In this document: piece by piece, positions 36,179 through 46,741 of the stretch
How the letters are laid out: every line of letters starts with the position of its first letter
Position numbering within the stretch: the stretch's first letter is position 1
Assembly: GCA_946902875.1 (NCBI GenBank)
Contig: OX336340.1
Coordinates: forward strand, 17,685,566 to 17,749,565
From: Nematopogon swammerdamellus
Lineage: Eukaryota; Arthropoda; Insecta; Lepidoptera; Adelidae
Direction: 5' to 3'
DNA length: 64,000 bases
Notes under the pieces: model-generated
Database searches by the model: none
What the model was told of the DNA's origin: nothing
Seen by the model: only the letters and a program-made list of their open reading frames with translations
Made by a program: the position numbers and the translations under genes

Positions 36179-37275
36179 CGAATATTCCGCCAGTATAATT
36201 AATAATCAAACGAGCTTACCTGTAAGTGAAGTTCGATGATAATTATATGAGCCGTATCGTCCGAAGACATTGCATAATTACTGACTGTAGTACACCTTCT
36301 GTGTATACCCACTCACACATTTTTAAAGCCATTTTGAATATTCCTTTCAAAATTTAAATTAAAAAAGTACTGAATATGACCTCCACAGTACTTAACTCTA
36401 GATGGCGCTCCAGCCACTATAGCCTTTCATCCGGCGACTAACTTCATTATCTCTAAAGCATAATCGTTACATTATTTCATGACGTGTTCGGGTGACATAT
36501 TACTATTCAGTTAATATGTTAGGGTCCTTTTTTGGGTGGGATGCAATGTCTTCGGACGATACGGCTCATATAATTATCATCGAACTTCACTTACAGGTAA
36601 GCTCGTTTGATTATTAATTATATGTTCGCCGTATCGTCCTCGACATTGCATAATTACTGACTGTAGATGTTTAAAGTGTCATGAGATAATGTCATCTATC
36701 AGTGGTAATGTTTGAATGAATAAAACAAGAATGAACATTAACACTGAAAACAATACTTTAATTAGTATGTAGGTACATGCAAAATTATCGCATAAGCTCT
36801 TTTATGTTGATATATTGCAAACACTCTTTGCAAAGTTATTAGGACTTACAATATTTCTATTATAGAATTTTGCAAATACATTAGACGCCTCCCTCCAACC
36901 AGCTGTTCGTCGAATCATGTCAATGCTAATGCCATTCCTAAGAGCAGCAGAGGAGGAGGCGTGCCTTGTGCTGTGAGCAGTGAATATGGACGTGTCAATG
37001 CCACTTTTTCTCAAAATATCTTTTATCCATCTGCTGATGGTTTGAGCAGTAACTTGCTTATGTGGTTTTTTGAAACTGATTAATAATCTGTCTATATCCA
37101 TCGCTCTCAATTGTTTAGTTATATTGATGTAATAAATCATACATTCCGCAGGGCATATTTGAGGTTTTCCTCTAAAAAATGGTATTCTCAAATTGGGTTG
37201 AAAACTGTTCAAAGTAGATGTTTTTATGAAATCTGGTATGTCGTTTGGATAATCGCAGACCGTACATGTTATCGG
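36179..37275 (-). mobile_element. Truncated tyrosine-recombinase retroelement (DIRS/Ngaro-like) with terminal repeats
   Basis: Contains the recombinase fragment at 36802-37275 (minus strand) and, downstream of its stop, a perfect 81-bp inverted repeat (36195-36275 against 36541-36621). A direct repeat of about 40 bp is also present (36251-36290 and 36628-36666, GCCGTATCGTCC...CATTGCATAATTACTGACTG). Such mixed direct and inverted termini are known from tyrosine-recombinase retroelements. Minisatellite flanks both sides. No RT, RNase H or methylase part is present. Confidence 0.65.
36802..37275 (-). pseudogene. Tyrosine recombinase, C-terminal catalytic fragment
   Basis: The minus-strand frame codes for the catalytic core end of a tyrosine recombinase. 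FTAHSTRHASSSAA holds the H-x-x-R box, TAGWREASNVF gives the Trp at the second His position, and FAKFYNR holds the nucleophilic Tyr. Upstream is LISFKKPHKQVTAQTISRW, typical of the DIRS/Ngaro-like family. The N-terminal half with the first catalytic Arg is missing: the frame runs at 37275 into minisatellite sequence, and the apparent start further upstream is an accident of that sequence. It cannot be active as it stands. A Crypton origin is less likely. Confidence 0.85.
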
Positions 37276-37375
37276 CCGGGGCGAGTACAGTGCTACGCCA
37301 TCCTGGTAGACCTCAAATATCACATTACTTGAGCGAGTGCAACGCGCATCTACGACCGTCGTAGACCTGAAGAGT
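37276..37375. repeat. Minisatellite remnant
   Basis: GAGTACAGTGCTACGCCATC and TACGACCGTCGTAGACCTGA are diverged units beyond the recombinase element. Confidence 0.75.
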
Positions 37376-37689
37376 CTTACAATATGCCCAGCCAGTGTTG
37401 AAAAGCCCTAAGTAGTTTAATCTTTCTTGTCTGTATTGTGTTGTTGTATTACTTATATTTATTTATTTATTTATTTTAGGGAAACACACAGTTATAAATA
37501 TCTTAAATTAAATAAACATAAAGTAATAACATAAACCAGTAAAGTTTCCACAATTAGGAAACATGTTTTCAACACTAGTTTATCATGAAAAATAAAATAA
37601 AAGAAGTGAAATATATGCAAAAAAAAAATAATAAAAATAAAAATAATATTATAATAATAATAATTAAATTTACCATTGTAATTAAAATT

Positions 37690-38335
37690 AAATTGTGAAG
37701 GCAGAAAAAGACAAGATGTTAAAATACATCGATCTGTCTCACGAGGTTACCGACATGTGGCCCGTGGACTCGACGATCGTTGTGCCCATAGTCGTGTCTG
37801 CGCATGGGCTGATAGCGAAGAGCCTCGACCATCATCTCAAGAGGCTCTCGCTAGAGCCACTTGCTTGGATCAAGGGTCAGATGCAGAAGTCGGTCTTGCT
37901 CGACACCGCTCGAATTGTCCGGAGGTTTCTCTCTCTCGGGTCCGACCATCGGTAGCCTGGGTTCGCCCCGCCGCCGGTGGTGGAAATTCCATTTTGTTAT
38001 TTTGTATTAATTTTAGATTTAGGTTTTATTTGTAAAATTAATATAAAAAAAGAAAAAATGTGTAAATAAACGAATAATTAAATTTTAAGAACCTAGAGCA
38101 AATTAATTTCTGTGCACAAAGTTAAACACTGTTTCTTAAAACTACCTAATTTTGAATTAAATATGTCTACACTATGGAAAATTTCATTATATAATTTACA
38201 ACTTCTATTAATAAATCTATGTTTACTGTAATTACAGTGGGTTTTATATAAAATGAAAGGGTCGTTGGAACGTGTTCGTTTAATTGTATTGGACGAGATA
38301 AATAAAAACTATTTCATTTCATTTAATTCTACTAG
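37690..38335 (+). mobile_element. LINE C-terminal fragment
   Basis: The frame 37695-37955 reads VDSTIVVPIVVSAHGLIAKS, a middle LKRLSLE, and KSVLLDTARIVRRFLSLG before the stop. This is the conserved end of a family of invertebrate non-LTR retrotransposon polyproteins (VPIVVS...G..P...L...LQK...L.T.RIVR.FL). It is followed by an AT-rich 3' UTR-like tail. The upstream part is lost. 37376-37690 is AT-rich with nothing else recognised. Confidence 0.7.
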
Positions 38336-38399
38336 CTATAATCGTTTGGTAGACGTCGGCCAAGTCGGGATGACTGCAGCTGCATACGTAGTGTACGCA

Positions 38400-38750
38400 T
38401 TCTAAACTTTACATATTATTGCCAAGAACGAGTACAGGGCGACGTGACGTCTCTACCGTCGCTGTAGACCGTCATTGTCCGGCTGAGTGTGTTTTACGCT
38501 TGTAGAAGGGTCGTCGCCTAGGTCGTCGCAATCTCTTCGCTCGGTTGGGTGTAATGTTACGCCTCTACGATCACCATAGACCTTAGACCTCTTCTTCCGG
38601 CTGGGTGCAATGTTACTCCTCTACGATCACCGTAGACCTTAACCGCTTCGTCCGGCTGAGTGCAATGTTACGCCTCTACGATCGTCGTAGATCTTAGACC
38701 TCTTCGTTCGGCTGAGTGCAATGTTGTTACGCCTCTACGATCGCCTTAGT
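38400..38750. repeat. Diverged distal block of the minisatellite
   Basis: Units of about 60-64 bp with TTACGCCTCTACGATCACCG, TAGACCTTAGACC and TTCGTCCGGCTGAGTGCAAT. The resemblance to the main array is partial (CTACGATCGTCGTAGA against CTACAACCGTCGTAGA), so it may be an older, separately homogenised part. Confidence 0.75.
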
Positions 38751-38862
38751 TTGCCCCTTAATAGGTGGTAGGCTCAAATTGTAGTCGACTGGTCTGTAAC
38801 CACCGTACTGGATGAAAGATGACCGCATAGCAGCCTCGGCGGTATTGTACAAACAAACACAC
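38751..38862 (+). mobile_element. tRNA-type SINE core fragment
   Basis: GCCCCTTAATAGGTGGTAGG, CTCAAATTGTAGTCGACTGG and CCACCGTACTGGATG place it in the tRNA-headed family. Both ends are missing. Confidence 0.8.
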
Positions 38863-39983
38863 AAAAAAAAAAATTAAAAAAAAATCTGAATGCATTCTAT
38901 TATTTGTCTTTCATCTCCAATAATTATTTGTTTTTGCAAATATCTTAAAATATGTTTACACCCCAATTTTTTATCTAATACAATTCTTAATGTATCGAAA
39001 TGGTGAGGAATATGGTCATAGTCTCAGATATAAATAAATATTTGTTACTCTATTAGCTGTTAAATATCGTAACTTAAAGTTGTTTTGTGTTGTGTTTGTA
39101 CTTTTCTTAGCATCGACAGATTAATCTACTTCCCTACGTACTTTTTACTTTGTCCTCTGTGAGATGCAGAAAAAGTGAGTATTTAGCATTTTCTGCATCC
39201 TTTTATCATATTAGTTTTTAAATAAAATTTAAAATTTAGTTGTTTTAAACAGTAACAACTGATCAAAGAGACATGATACCTCATTGCATCTGATTGTGTA
39301 ATTTGAGTCGGTCTTTACAACTGTCCAAAATAAAAAGAAATAGATTGAAATTTCTTCAGGTAATTATTTGTAAGACGTATTAAATCATTATCTTTATGTA
39401 TAGGTGGCATAACTTGGACATGTTTATTTAATAATATGGAACATTATTATGTGGTGCTATTATTGGTATACTTGCAGTTAACCAAAACATATATATTTTT
39501 GTAACATTTTCCACGTACAGGTATTAAAATCGCGCAACCTTATTATTAAATGCTTCGTCCGTTTTTTGAGACTCTCAGCCTAAGTGCATCTCGGGAGAGG
39601 GGATAAATATGTGGTGATGTATGCCTCTTCTTAATTTAATTGTTTCGCCATAATTTTCCTGTTGATTGAGTTATTCTAAATAACCAGTCATTACTTTTGT
39701 TGCAATTTTTGTTGTTTTTATTGCAGCTTGTTGTTGTAATTTTTGTTGTATTTTTGTTTCTTGTATTTTTTATTTCTGCATTCAAAAATTGTATATACCC
39801 TTGTAAAGTTTTCGCAAAAATTCCGGTTGTTCAAATTATTATAGGTATGATTCTGGCCTTTGTATTTCAATTTTGAGGGCGTAATATTAAGTAAATTTTT
39901 CAGTTTCCTTTTTTGTAATATTGTTGTCGAAAGGAACGCTGAAATCAATGAGGTATGTTATTATTGATTTTATCTGCATATAA
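38863..39983. other. AT-rich intron, nothing recognised
   Basis: No gene or repeat recognised. Short open frames (for example 39718-39948 on the minus strand) are low-complexity Asn/Lys frames. Confidence 0.6.
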
Positions 39984-41298
39984 TAGGTCTTTACCATAGA
40001 GAAATAATATACTTTACCTATGAAATAGGAGATTTTTAAAACCAGCATTTTCAGAATTTATTATCTGTGGATTGGCGCGGAATTCGAAATTAAAATAAAT
40101 TTTATTAGAAAGCCATGTTATTCTAATTTCAAATTCAGTCATTTGTTTTTAGATAGTGTTTTGTTTTTGTGAAATTGTGGTAGTTTTTAGCGCCATGGAT
40201 AAACTGAAAATTCGTACAATTTTCAATTAATGAATATGAGTTCCTACGTGGAAATACCGCTGCGCAAACAACACGAAACATTAACGACGTGTACGGGCCT
40301 AACACTGCTTGCATAAACACGGTCCATTACTGGTTCAATCGTTTTAGATCTGGAAATTTTGAGTTGAAGAACGAGTCTCGCGGTCGGCCGGTAACTATTG
40401 TCGACAACGACGAATTGAAGGCAATAGTGGAAGCGGATCCAACTAAATCTACGGCAGAGCTTGCTGCGGGCTTTGGAGTTAGTGTCAAAACAACATTGAA
40501 GCACATGCGTCAAATCGGTAAGATAAAAAAGCTAGATAAGTGGGTGCCACACGAACTAAGTGACCATCAGCGAGACTTACGCGTCGAAGCGTGCATAGCA
40601 CTACTGAATCGGCATAGAAACGAGGGAATTCTAAATCGAATTGTTACCTGCGATGAAAAGTGGATCCTAAACGACAACCGTAAGCGTTCGTCGCAGTGGG
40701 TGGACCCGGGCACAGCACCTAATCAGTGCGCTAAAAAAAAGATTACCCATAGGAAGATGATGGTGACTTGTTTGGTGGACCAGTGCCGGAATTGTACATC
40801 ACAGTTTCTTACCGAATGGTACAACAGTGACGGTAGATCTCTATTGCCAAGAATTGCACACAATGATGGAGAAGCTCGCAATTCAACAACCAAGACGGTC
40901 AATCGCTCTTCCCCATTGCTTCTCCAAGACAACGCGTGAGCTCACACTTCACGACAGACCATCGCAAAGCTACAAGAGTTACAGCTGGAAGCTCTCCGTC
41001 ACCCACCGTACTCACCGGACCTTGCCCCAACAGATTTCTACTTTTTTCAAAATTTAGAAAATTTTTTAACTGGGAAAAAATTCAACACCCGAGAGGCAGT
41101 ACAAAACGCTTTCGCTGACTTCATCGCCTCTCGTCCAGCAGACTTCTACAGTAAAGGGATAAACAAACTGCCATCAAAATGGCAAAATTGTATAGATAAT
41201 TTGGGTCAGTACTTTGATTAGCTAAAATAAAAAGATAACCAAAATATTTATATTTTAAAAATTTCACACAAATCTCCAATTTCATAGGTAAAGACCTA
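39984..41298 (+). mobile_element. Mariner element, inactive
   Basis: Length about 1.3 kb as usual for mariner. The right end is TTTCATAGGTAAAGACCTA. The left end starts TAGGTCTTTACC but has about 22 extra bases before TTTACCTATGAAATAGG, so the left TIR is interrupted. The transposase frame inside is broken. Confidence 0.9.
40193..41221 (+). pseudogene. Mariner (DD34D) transposase, frameshifted
   Basis: It starts near ATGGATAAACTGAAAATTCG and hits a stop after 11 codons, and is recognisable again from 40240. The longest frame (40289-40939) holds the N-terminal helix-turn-helix with SRGRPV and the linker WVPHELSDHQ, which is the WVPHEL motif of mariners. The first catalytic Asp is in TCDEKW, and the second in QDNA. 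Frameshifts near 40800 and 40930 put the end in other frames, where YSPDLAPTDFYFF carries the third Asp and the protein ends GQYFD. All three catalytic Asp are kept but the gene is dead through frameshifts and a stop. Confidence 0.92.
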
Positions 41299-41305
41299 AA
41301 TATTA

Positions 41306-41640
41306 TGTTTTTTTTTTTTATGGAAACTGACACGGTTGGCTACATCACCTACAACATCCGTGATGTCAGCCCATAACACCGGGTGAACTTGGTGCCACGT
41401 CAGTGCCTCCCTTCGGTCATGCCGGCTACACTGAACTGGACGGAAAACACAAACTATTTACATAGCCGTTTCGACCGACCTTTCATTCAGTGCAGTGGTA
41501 CCAACCCGGGCGGGTTAAACCCTACCACCTAGTAATATAAGAAGGGAGTCATATCCCTTAGTCGCCTTTTACGACATACACGGGGAGAGATGCAGTGGGG
41601 CTATTCTTTTAAAGTACCGGCCCCACACGGTACATGTCCG
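41306..41640 (-). mobile_element. SINE with ATGTCGTAAAAGGCGAC head (antisense)
   Basis: Antisense A-tail TTTTTTTTTTATGG, tail TGATGTCAGCCCATAACACC, core CCCTACCACCTAGTAATA, and head with CCTTTTACGACATACACGGG and GCAGTGGGGCTATTC. Same head type as 24418-24772. It sits about 8 bp from the right end of the mariner. Confidence 0.88.
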
Positions 41641-41648
41641 GTTTATTG

Positions 41649-42044
41649 TTAGGTAGTGGGTAGTCGGTGATAGATAACTGGAAATTCCCATAAAATTTTG
41701 GTTTCTTCATTTTCAATTACATGCATTTCGCTTAGTGGACAATTCCACCATATTTCTGTATTTTCGAATTTGTGTTTCTTCTTTAGGCACCAGTAAACAT
41801 ATATAACTAGATGATTATGTCTTTTTAAATATAAAGGTTGAACTAAAATCTTGCAGCCAGAAATTATATGTGCATCCGTTTCGTCTTGTTCTTTGCACAG
41901 TCTGCATTTTCCATCTAAATTTTGCTTCATTATATCTCGTTCCAATTGTTTGGTTTTTACAGCCTGGTATGGTAAAAATATTTGTGATTCTAGTTGCGGT
42001 GTAATAGGTAACTTTTTTAGCCATATAAATGATTCAACATACAT
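41649..42044 (-). mobile_element. LINE polyprotein fragment
   Basis: The minus-strand frame has KTKQLERDIMKQNL, the CCHC-like knuckle KCRLCKEQDETDAHIISGC, KRHNHLVIYVYWCL, and ENEETKILWEFPV. This cysteine-containing segment lies after the RT domain in a widespread invertebrate LINE group; the fragment at 37695 is from a later part of such a protein. Both ends are truncated. Confidence 0.75.
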
Positions 42045-42470
42045 AGTCTGTTTTGTTTATCTAATAATGTCATTTAGTAGCTGGCTATGCAGTTGTTTAT
42101 TTTTCCATTTTTATTTATTTTGTTTGATTATTTGTTTCATAATTTTATTTCATCATCAGTAGTTTCATCCAGATTGATTTCTCTTCTAAATTTCTTGCCT
42201 ACTAATTTTTGAAACTATATTCCATATTGGTTATTGAATAATTTCATCCGTATGTAGGTAACCATATTGTTCTATAAGTAGAATGTTTCTACGCTGCAAC
42301 TTCGAATGATTAGGAAACAATCAATTAAGAGTATTCTTTAGGCGTATGTGATTGATGATATCAAAGAAAACAAATAGCAAATGGCTGCACTTTATTATTA
42401 TTACCAATGACAATCACTCACCGTATTATGATGCTAACTTAAACACCTACATACTAGCGCGTGCGACACT
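42045..42470. other. AT-rich sequence upstream of the CpG-rich promoter, nothing recognised
   Basis: No open frame or repeat recognised. Confidence 0.5.
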
Positions 42471-42653
42471 AGTAGCGACGCAGGCAGGGGTCGGGCGGGG
42501 GCGGGGCAACTTGCGGCGGCGGCGCACCTGAGCCCGCGCATCGTGCCAAGATTCCCGCCAGTCCGTGCCGAGCGCCCGTCGAGACGCCACGCGCGCGCTA
42601 GCTTCGCACGCGTCGCGCCGCACCGCGCCGACTCCGCGTTTGAGAGTTACGTT
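42471..42653 (+). promoter_or_regulatory. CpG-rich promoter and 5' UTR candidate for the internal PKC isoform
   Basis: Composition changes abruptly from AT-rich to CpG-rich. GGGCGGGGGCGGGGC at 42494 resembles tandem GC boxes, followed by GCGGCGGCGGCGC. No TATA box is seen. The region leads directly into the long open frame whose first ATG is at 42654. The transcription start is inferred, not visible. Confidence 0.55.
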
Positions 42654-45600
42654 ATGCCGCTATTCTCTGACCGCTCGAGTCTCAGCATGTACTACAGCGG
42701 CTCGTCGCCCTCCTCCATCACGTACAACCCCTACACGGCCGCCACCTCCTCGTCGCCCATTGGAGGCTCCTACAGCAGCACGTACCTCGGCTCCGGCGGC
42801 AACTACAGCACCCACTCTTCGATCGGCGGCTACTCCCGCGCTCCGCTCGCGCCGCGCTGGACGCCCACCGGCCGCGCCTACTCGCCTCTCCTCACCACCA
42901 TCTCGGAGCGCGGCTCCTCGAGCCCCGCGCGCGTGAACAGTCCACGCAGGCTCCCCATCTCCTCGCAGTACTCGCCGGCCAACTATGTCCCGCGCCCGAT
43001 CAACATCAACACGGCCGATATCGATGTGTCCCGCGAACGCTACCGTACGAGACCCGTTACGACGTCCTCAGGCTATACACCCACCAGTGATGTAACGAAA
43101 TATTCATCCTATACCGCACCTATAAAAGATACACCCAAGCCTTCCATTTCCTCCGCTTCCTCGAAGCCGAGTAATGACGTGCCCAAGTCGTCCGAAGTTC
43201 CATCGTCGCTCGAATCGGAGGAAGGACCGTTTATGCCCCGCATTGATGGCAAGACAGGTTCGGGAGATGATAACTCTCCCGGTGCGCAGCGTAGCACCAT
43301 ACGGCGAGGACGCACGGTCGTTCGTCTTCATACTTTGAAGCGAAAAGAGAGAGATTCGCCCAGAAAAGCTCAAGAGGACCTAAACAGTGAAACACCGTCC
43401 GATTCGTCTGATGAGCTACCGGGTTCGAATAAAAATAGTCCAAAGGGGTCCAATTGGCGAGAAAAACTTTCGGAAGATCTAATATTTAAAGAAAAAAGGG
43501 AACGCAAGACTCCTGGAGAAAAACTAGTAGAAAAGTTTATAGTGAAAGACAAAAACGGCGAAGAGGGCCACATATCGCGGAAAAACTCACCCAATAATGA
43601 AATATCTCCTTCAAAGGACGAAAATAAACTAACATTAGAACCAATAGTAAAGAATCAGTTCGATAATAAATCACCTGACCGCAGATGCTCAATGGAATTA
43701 TTGGAAGAACAAGCTAACGTATTAGATACTCTCATAAGAGAAGAAAATTTAAGTACGACTTGTCTCGATCTTTCTAAGGTGGGTACAAAAGAGCCGAGCC
43801 CTCCTATTACACAATCGATATATGGCTCTGCAAAGAAACGAAAAGGTGGCAAAGAGTCCGAAAATCGATTACAAACTACGCAGTCAGACTACTCTTTACA
43901 CGAACGTGTGAAATCTTTAGGCTTAAATAGAGATAACAGATCGTTCTCTCGAAAATCTAGCGTAAAAAAATCTGCTTCTGGTGGAAATATTTGTAGATTA
44001 GACTCAATTGTGGAACTTTCAAAAGAACCTTTGGTAATAGAACTACCACCTATAGAAGAAAACATCGCCCCACTCAAAGTTGATCATGTGCCAAGCAAAC
44101 CCAAACAAAAAACAAAAATAACATCTACAGTAGAAGTTTTTCAGTCGCAAAATCCATTGAAAGTTCGAGTAGAAAACGTTACTGTCGAGCGAAAAATTCG
44201 CGAACCAAGAAAAGAAATTAATTTCAGCAGCACTGTTGAAGAAAAGGAAGACGAAGTCGAAGTGAAAATAGAAACAGGCACACCAAAAAGAAAAATCATG
44301 GAACAACCTGGAGAGGAAACATCGACGGATTTCGAAAAAGATTATCATATAAAGAAATCTAAGTCGGTACGTATAATATCACCACCTCCTGACAGTGATG
44401 ATAATGAGACAGACGATTGTAATTTTTGGGATAAAATAGGGAAAAGAGAAACAGTATATTTAAAGAAGAGACGAGAGAAGATTGACGAAGAATTAGCAGA
44501 AAGTAGAAAGGCTATTTACTGGTATCCAGAGGAGAATGAAGAAGAATGTGGTGTGAACGAAGATATTGAGAAAAAAGTTAAAACAAATTCCACTGGCTTT
44601 GATATAAATGATCATTTAGTGGATGTTTACAAATCAAACGAAGCAAATGTAGTGAAGTTGACCGACCATGATGAACCAGAACTATATACTGAAATAAAGA
44701 AAACACCTAATAACGAAGAAATCCACGTAGATAATTGGAAGAGCAATGAAACTAAAAATGAAATAATTAATGATAGCTCGGCAGTGAATGATAATATTGC
44801 AACAGGTTGCCTCAAATTATCTGAAATAATTACTGAAAGTATTACAGATAATGTCAATAGCTTGGACGCTAATACCAATAGTCAAGAGGAATCTGAAATT
44901 TATCTCGATAAAGATGAAACTGCAAAAAATCTGGCAGAGAAAATACCTATAAATCAAGAAAACTTGTCAAAGGCTATAACTGACAAAGTTCTAAATGAAC
45001 ACACCATTAATGAGACAATAAATCAAGTTAAAAAAATATCACCGAAAAAAAGCGAAACAGCAACCAACTCTAAAACTAAGAATGAAATAAATATTACGTC
45101 TGTAACTAAGGATAAAAAACTCGAAACAGCTATTGAAAACAAGACCAAAGTGAATGTTGATAATATTATTTCCACGGAATTAAAGGGAAATAAACTAGAC
45201 ACAGTTAATGAAAGGATCACTGAAGTTAATGTTAACGAAGTTATTTCGTCCGAAATAAGGCCAGAAACAACTAATGAAAGTGGCGCTAAAATCAATGCTG
45301 ATAAAATAATTTCTACAGAATTCAAGGATGAGAAGCTGGAAACGGCTACGACTAAAGTTAATAAAGAAAAACATTTTTTCTCGGAACTGAAAGATGAGAA
45401 GCTCCAAATTCCGAATAATAATAAGGCTAAAGTGAATGCTGATAAAATACCTATGACAGAGCTTAAGGATAAGACCCCCGAAATTACCAATGAAGGCAAA
45501 GCGTTGGTGAATTGTGTCAAAAAAGTATCACCCAAAAAGAAAGAAACAGCAAAATCTCCTGCAATTAATGCTGATAAAAAAATTTCAAAATCATTTAAAA

Positions 45601-46368
45601 ATAATAATCCAGAAACATCTGTAGTGGAGCTCAAAAAAGACAAAAAACCATCTCCCACAAAAGCGCTCCTCAAAGAAAATACTCCTCCATCTGTGCAGAA
45701 ATGCGAAGGTAAAATTATAGCGGAAAATAAGACTGAACGCGTTGGACCTAAAGATACTGTTAGTGATTCTCGTAAAAGTGACAGTGAGTGTAAAAATTAC
45801 CTTCCTTGTAATGATATTAGTGACATCGTCGAAACAAAACCTGAAGTTATTCAGCAAAATAAACAAAGCCCTATAGAGGTGGAGCTGCCGTCCGCCTCAA
45901 CAGTTGACAATTCCCAATCAAAAGTCATTCCAGATTTCGAATCAGTAACAGTAGAAAACAAACCACAGACCTCCGCAGAACCAGATCAAATTATTGCAGC
46001 TCTGCCTTCGAATGAAGAGGTATTGGAAGGTTCGGAGGAATCCAAAAGCGTCATACAATTGCCAGTCGCCCCAGTTAAACGTAAGCCGGTCAAAGACGAG
46101 CCTATGGTGAGACCTTTGTTCGCAACACCTAGGCCGCTCCAGAAAAAGGTTCCTCAAGTAATCCATTCGTCCAGCTCGTCGGAGACGTCATCTGACGAGG
46201 AAACCGATGATGAGGAAGCCGATGAGTCTAGTGAGAGCGAAGGGTCCGCGGAGTTTTACGAGTGTGAGATCGCCGGTCAAGACGGAAGAACCTCCACAGG
46301 ATCCAACGATTCCGGATTCGACTCGTCGGCGCCGACATCGCCTGCCGGTTTCGTTACCGTGAAGAAAG
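42654..46368 (+). CDS. Pkcdelta: Long disordered first exon of an alternative PKC isoform
   Basis: ATG 42654 (MPLFSDRSSLSMYYSG) opens about 1238 codons without a stop. The frame is also open upstream but only from a GTG. Residues 1-150 are Ser/Tyr/Gly/Pro-rich. The rest is Lys/Glu/Ser-rich, apparently disordered, with many basic-SP sites. A degenerate repeat of about 26 residues (near VNADKIISTELKDEKLE) spans residues about 825-950, and an acidic stretch near 1180-1200 (SSSSETSSDEETDDEEADES) precedes TSTGSNDSGFDSSAPTSP. The exon reaches a donor AAAG|GTACAA at 46369 in phase 1, the phase the 46627 exon needs, giving VKK-D-CDVNCHRKC. Unspliced, the frame ends at 46415. The link to PKC is inference from phase, order and distance. 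A separate gene is the alternative. Confidence 0.8.
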
Positions 46369-46626
46369 GTACAATTTACGTATTTACAACCATACACAGA
46401 CGACATCATCAGTAATACCACACGCTAGACACAACTTTTGACAACACAATCTTAACAATTTCTCATCATCTGCATTATATCACCATCGACTAACACTGAA
46501 CATACTGCTTCTCCGCTTGTGCATGGCTTCATAATTTTGTGTTGGCCTTTTCAGATTCCAGGTACTTTACGTTAATATCCCTCTTACCACTTTCTCCTAC
46601 CTCTGCATAAGTCGTGTTTGTTTTAG
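46369..46626 (+). other. Short intron between the disordered exon and C1B second half
   Basis: 258 bp from GTACAATTTACG to TCGTGTTTGTTTTAG. The 3' end is pyrimidine-rich (CCACTTTCTCCTACCTC). Its small size supports a direct splice from the long exon to 46627. Confidence 0.75.
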
Positions 46627-46741
46627 ATTGCGATGTTAACTGCCACCGAAAATGTGAAAAGTTAACAGCGAACCTGTGCGGCGTCAACCAGAGGCTGTTG
46701 GTGGAGGCACTGGCGACCAGAGCGTCAGTGAGAAGAGGCAA
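46627..46741 (+). CDS. Pkcdelta: Novel PKC (delta type), second half of C1B
   Basis: After the G carried over from either upstream exon it reads D-CDVNCHRKCEKLTANLC, completing the last ligands of C1B (C-X4-H-X2-C-X7-C). GVNQRLLVEAL follows, the signature just after C1B in delta-type PKCs. Both 30861 and 46368 end in phase 1, so both fit this acceptor. The 3' edge is uncertain: AA|GTATGT at 46742 (phase 2) or CA|GTGAGA at 46728 (phase 0). The kinase domain is not in the window as far as I can recognise. Confidence 0.9.

Noticed and set aside
42543..42653. Upstream start at 42543 for the long frame
   Set aside because: The codon at 42543 is GTG. The first ATG in frame is 42654, and the preceding sequence is CpG-rich and looks like 5' UTR.
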